Under the pieces are notes generated by a model. It saw nothing but the letters and a program-made list of their open reading frames with translations. It ran no database searches and was not told the origin of the DNA. A stretch of DNA of 6,662 nt from Verrucomicrobiota bacterium. Lineage in GTDB: Bacteria; Verrucomicrobiota; Verrucomicrobiia; Opitutales; Opitutaceae. The stretch is from contig JAUPWC010000316.1 in the NCBI GenBank assembly GCA_030916665.1, positions 1-6,662 on the forward strand, read 5' to 3'. Position numbers and translations under genes: made by a program. Below, in pieces: positions 5,409 through 6,662 of the stretch. How positions within the stretch are numbered: the stretch's first letter is position 1; every line of letters begins with the position of its first letter.

Positions 5409-5428
5409 GTCGCCTGCTTGGCTGCGAC
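5409..5428. repeat. Short hairpin after the membrane protein gene
   Basis: GTCGC (5409-5413) pairs with GCGAC (5424-5428) around CTGCTTGGCT, 8 bases after the stop at 5401. There is no T-tract. The centre contains GCTTGG, similar to the GCTTGC apex of the REP-like hairpins elsewhere, so it may be a degenerate member. Confidence 0.3.
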
Positions 5429-5448
5429 CGTCGAAGAACGTCCCTACC

Positions 5449-5530
5449 GTCATCCTGAGCCGAGCGAAGGATCCAGCAGCACAACCGCCAGCGGACACGC
5501 CCTTGGATCCTTCACTTCGTTCAGGATGAC
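5449..5530. repeat. 82-bp inverted repeat with GTCATCCTGA...GAAGGATCC arms
   Basis: The left arm (5449-5474) reads GTCATCCTGA, then GCCGAGC, then GAAGGATCC. The right arm (5505-5530) is its inverted copy, with 22 of 26 bases matching by direct count. The loop is 30 bases. Each arm is also partly palindromic (ATCCT...AGGAT). The core GTCATCCTGAGCGAAG...GGATCC is, from memory, a dispersed intergenic motif in several GC-rich phyla; I could not check this. It lies between convergent genes and could form a long hairpin in either transcript. Confidence 0.7.
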
Positions 5531-5575
5531 CGGTTTCGAGAATTTTGCGGGTTTGAAGATGCGTCCAAAGTTGTA

Positions 5576-5615
5576 GCCGCGCTTGAGTCCCGCGGATGCG
5601 GGACGAAAGCGTGGT
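5576..5615. repeat. Long hairpin with tandem GA internal loop
   Basis: An outer 9-bp stem (5576-5584 with 5607-5615, two G-T wobbles) is followed by a symmetric GA/GA internal loop (5585-5586 and 5605-5606). Inside it is a perfect 7-bp stem GTCCCGC (5587-5593) / GCGGGAC (5598-5604) with a GGAT loop. Tandem GA mismatches commonly form stable sheared pairs in RNA, so this would be a strong RNA structure. It lies downstream of both flanking convergent genes. Confidence 0.5.
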
Positions 5616-5624
5616 CCGGGAACA

Positions 5625-5654
5625 ACCACGTTGTCGCTGCGCTCCAACGCGGCT
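5625..5654. repeat. Inverted, shorter partner of the preceding hairpin
   Basis: CCACGTTG (5626-5633) pairs with CAACGCGG (5645-5652), with one mismatch. Read on the minus strand the element starts AGCCGCG and ends CGTGGT, the same ends as the 5575-5615 hairpin on the plus strand. The two therefore form an inverted pair with different centres. It ends 19 bases from the stop of the phosphoesterase gene. Confidence 0.4.
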
Positions 5655-5673
5655 GCCGCTCGGTTCCAGCTAT

Positions 5674-6117
5674 TCAGAGCGCGACCCGCTGCCACTCCGG
5701 CGGAACGTCCTCGCGCACCGTCAGCCACGCGAAGCCCACCGCCGAACCGTCGCGCGGCCGGGAGAGCGCCCCGGGATTGAGCCAGCGCACGCCGCGCCCA
5801 TCGGTCTCGTCGCGCGGCACATGGGTGTGGCCGTGCAGCACGAAATGCGCGCCCGCCGGCGCCTTCGCCGGCGGAATGTGGACGAGATGAAAACGCCGCC
5901 CGTGCCGCTCGAGCCGCAGCTCCAGCGGCCAGAGGTTGTGCCACTCGTTGTTGCCGAGCACCGCGTGCAGCGGTTTGCCGAGCACCTCGAACTCCGCGAG
6001 CGTCTCCGGCGTGCATACGTCGCCGAGGTGCCAGATTTCGTCCGCCGCCGCCAACCGCTCCAGCAGGCCGGGCGGGACCCGGTCGTGCGTGTCGGAGATG
6101 ACGGCGATGCGGATCAC
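5674..6117 (-). CDS. YfcE/MJ0936-type metallophosphoesterase
   Basis: This 147-residue cytoplasmic protein is a small calcineurin-like phosphoesterase with two metal ions in the active site. All family blocks are visible in order: AVISDTHD (D9, H11), IWHLGDVCT (D33), VLGNNEW (N56), FHLVH (H80), LHGHTHVPR (H95, H97) and WLNPGALSRPR (N114). The YfcE/MJ0936 group hydrolyses phosphodiesters in vitro; the physiological substrate here is unknown. Typical members are about 150-185 residues, so this one is compact but complete. The start is GTG 6117, chosen because the family begins just before xIAVISDTH. The frame stays open further upstream inside cstA, but in another frame of that gene. The GTG overlaps the cstA stop by four bases (GTGA), implying translational coupling. 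Confidence 0.9.
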   Translation of the reverse strand: MIRIAVISDTHDRVPPGLLERLAAADEIWHLGDVCTPETLAEFEVLGKPLHAVLGNNEWHNLWPLELRLERHGRRFHLVHIPPAKAPAGAHFVLHGHTHVPRDETDGRGVRWLNPGALSRPRDGSAVGFAWLTVREDVPPEWQRVAL

Positions 6118-6662
6118 TTGGTCGCGGGCACCGGGTTCAGCGGCACGTAAGGTTCCTCGCGCAGCTCGGGGGCGCGCCGGCCCGACAGCAGCTGCCACCA
6201 GACCCGGGCATTGGCCGCCACCACGATGAGCACGAGCCCGAGGAAGGTGCCCGTCACGGCGGTGTTGATGTAGTTGTTCGTCACCAGGTGCTCCCAGTCG
6301 GCGAGCTGCTGGGCGCTGCCGCCGCCCGCGATGCGCTGCTTCAGGGCCTCGGCCGCGCTCAGGAAGCCGACCCGCGGGTCCGCGGCGAAAATCTTCAGCC
6401 AGCCCGCGGTCATCGTGACCGACATCAGCCACGCGAGCGGTGCGAGCGTGACCCAAAGGTAACGCGTGCGCCCCATCTTGATGAGCACGGTCGTGCCGAG
6501 CGCCAGCGCGATGACCGCGAGCAGCTGGTTGGCCACGCCGTAGATCGGCCAGAGCGAGTTGATGCCACCGAGCGGGTCCACCACGCCCTGGTAGAGGAAC
6601 CAGCCCCACGCGCCGACGAAGAGCAGCGTGGCCAGCGTGCTGGCCGGCAACGATCCCGTGTC
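6114..6662 (-). CDS. cstA: CstA-family transporter, C-terminal part (partial)
   Basis: The last 182 residues of a CstA (carbon starvation protein A) family inner-membrane protein; the start lies beyond the right edge and the frame is open to the last base. LYQGVVDPLGGINSLWPIYGVANQLLA (about residues 22-48 of the visible part) is the highly conserved CstA segment. NNYINTAVTGTFL and the closing EEPYVPLNP also match the E. coli C-terminus. Four hydrophobic segments are visible: FVGAWGWFLY, LAVIALALGTTVLI, LWVTLAPLAWLMSVTM and GTFLGLVLIVVAA. CstA proteins import pyruvate and have been linked to peptide uptake under carbon limitation. Regulatory sequences would be outside the window. The stop overlaps the GTG of the phosphoesterase gene. 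Confidence 0.93.
   Translation of the reverse strand, partial: DTGSLPASTLATLLFVGAWGWFLYQGVVDPLGGINSLWPIYGVANQLLAVIALALGTTVLIKMGRTRYLWVTLAPLAWLMSVTMTAGWLKIFAADPRVGFLSAAEALKQRIAGGGSAQQLADWEHLVTNNYINTAVTGTFLGLVLIVVAANARVWWQLLSGRRAPELREEPYVPLNPVPATK

Noticed and set aside
6118..6609. Longer phosphoesterase starting upstream inside cstA.
   Set aside because: The extra sequence is an out-of-frame shadow of the clearly conserved CstA protein; the family starts at about GTG 6117.
1..6662. CRISPR array, tRNA, rRNA, or a new defence system.
   Set aside because: No regularly spaced direct repeats, no tRNA-like cloverleaf and no effector-type gene set were seen; the genes form separate, mostly housekeeping units.

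Overview
The window is about 6.7 kb of GC-rich bacterial chromosome. It resembles Verrucomicrobiota, most likely an Opitutaceae-like genome. That placement is inferred from the high GC, a lone prepilin-like gene, short operons with almost no recognisable Shine-Dalgarno sequences (only the cyclophilin gene has a clear one), and intergenic regions full of REP-like hairpins. I found no rRNA, tRNA, CRISPR array, transposase or phage gene.

Layout from left to right. (1) Positions 1-189, minus strand: the N-terminus of an unidentified exported or membrane-anchored protein that runs off the left edge. (2) Positions 190-847: a divergent, apparently non-coding region with two inverted pairs of REP-like hairpins and other small hairpins. 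(3) 848-1171 (+): a PpnP-type nucleoside phosphorylase. (4) 1312-3011 (+): a two-gene unit of exported or membrane-anchored peptidyl-prolyl isomerases. The first is a cyclophilin with a C-terminal extension resembling a TPM domain; the second is an FKBP with an N-terminal membrane anchor. (5) 3012-3146: a convergent intergenic region packed with hairpins, including a third inverted pair. (6) 3147-3803 (-): a YgjP/DUF45-type zinc metallopeptidase. (7) 3804-4091: a divergent region with a terminator-like hairpin. (8) 4092-5401 (+): a prepilin-like protein overlapping by 4 bp an unrecognised single-pass membrane protein. (9) 5402-5673: a convergent region with another inverted repeat and hairpins. 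(10) 5674-6662 (-): the end of cstA (pyruvate/peptide transporter family) overlapping by 4 bp a small YfcE/MJ0936-type metallophosphoesterase.

The genes form several small unrelated units rather than one system. The PPIase pair probably assists folding of exported proteins. The pilin-like gene and its partner probably form an envelope-associated unit of unknown role. CstA and the phosphoesterase are probably translated together. The most unusual content is the set of inverted hairpin pairs whose stems differ by compensating base changes while the GC-TT-GC apex and a GTGG prefix are kept, as in REPIN-type elements. I did not find a convincing new defence or mobile system.
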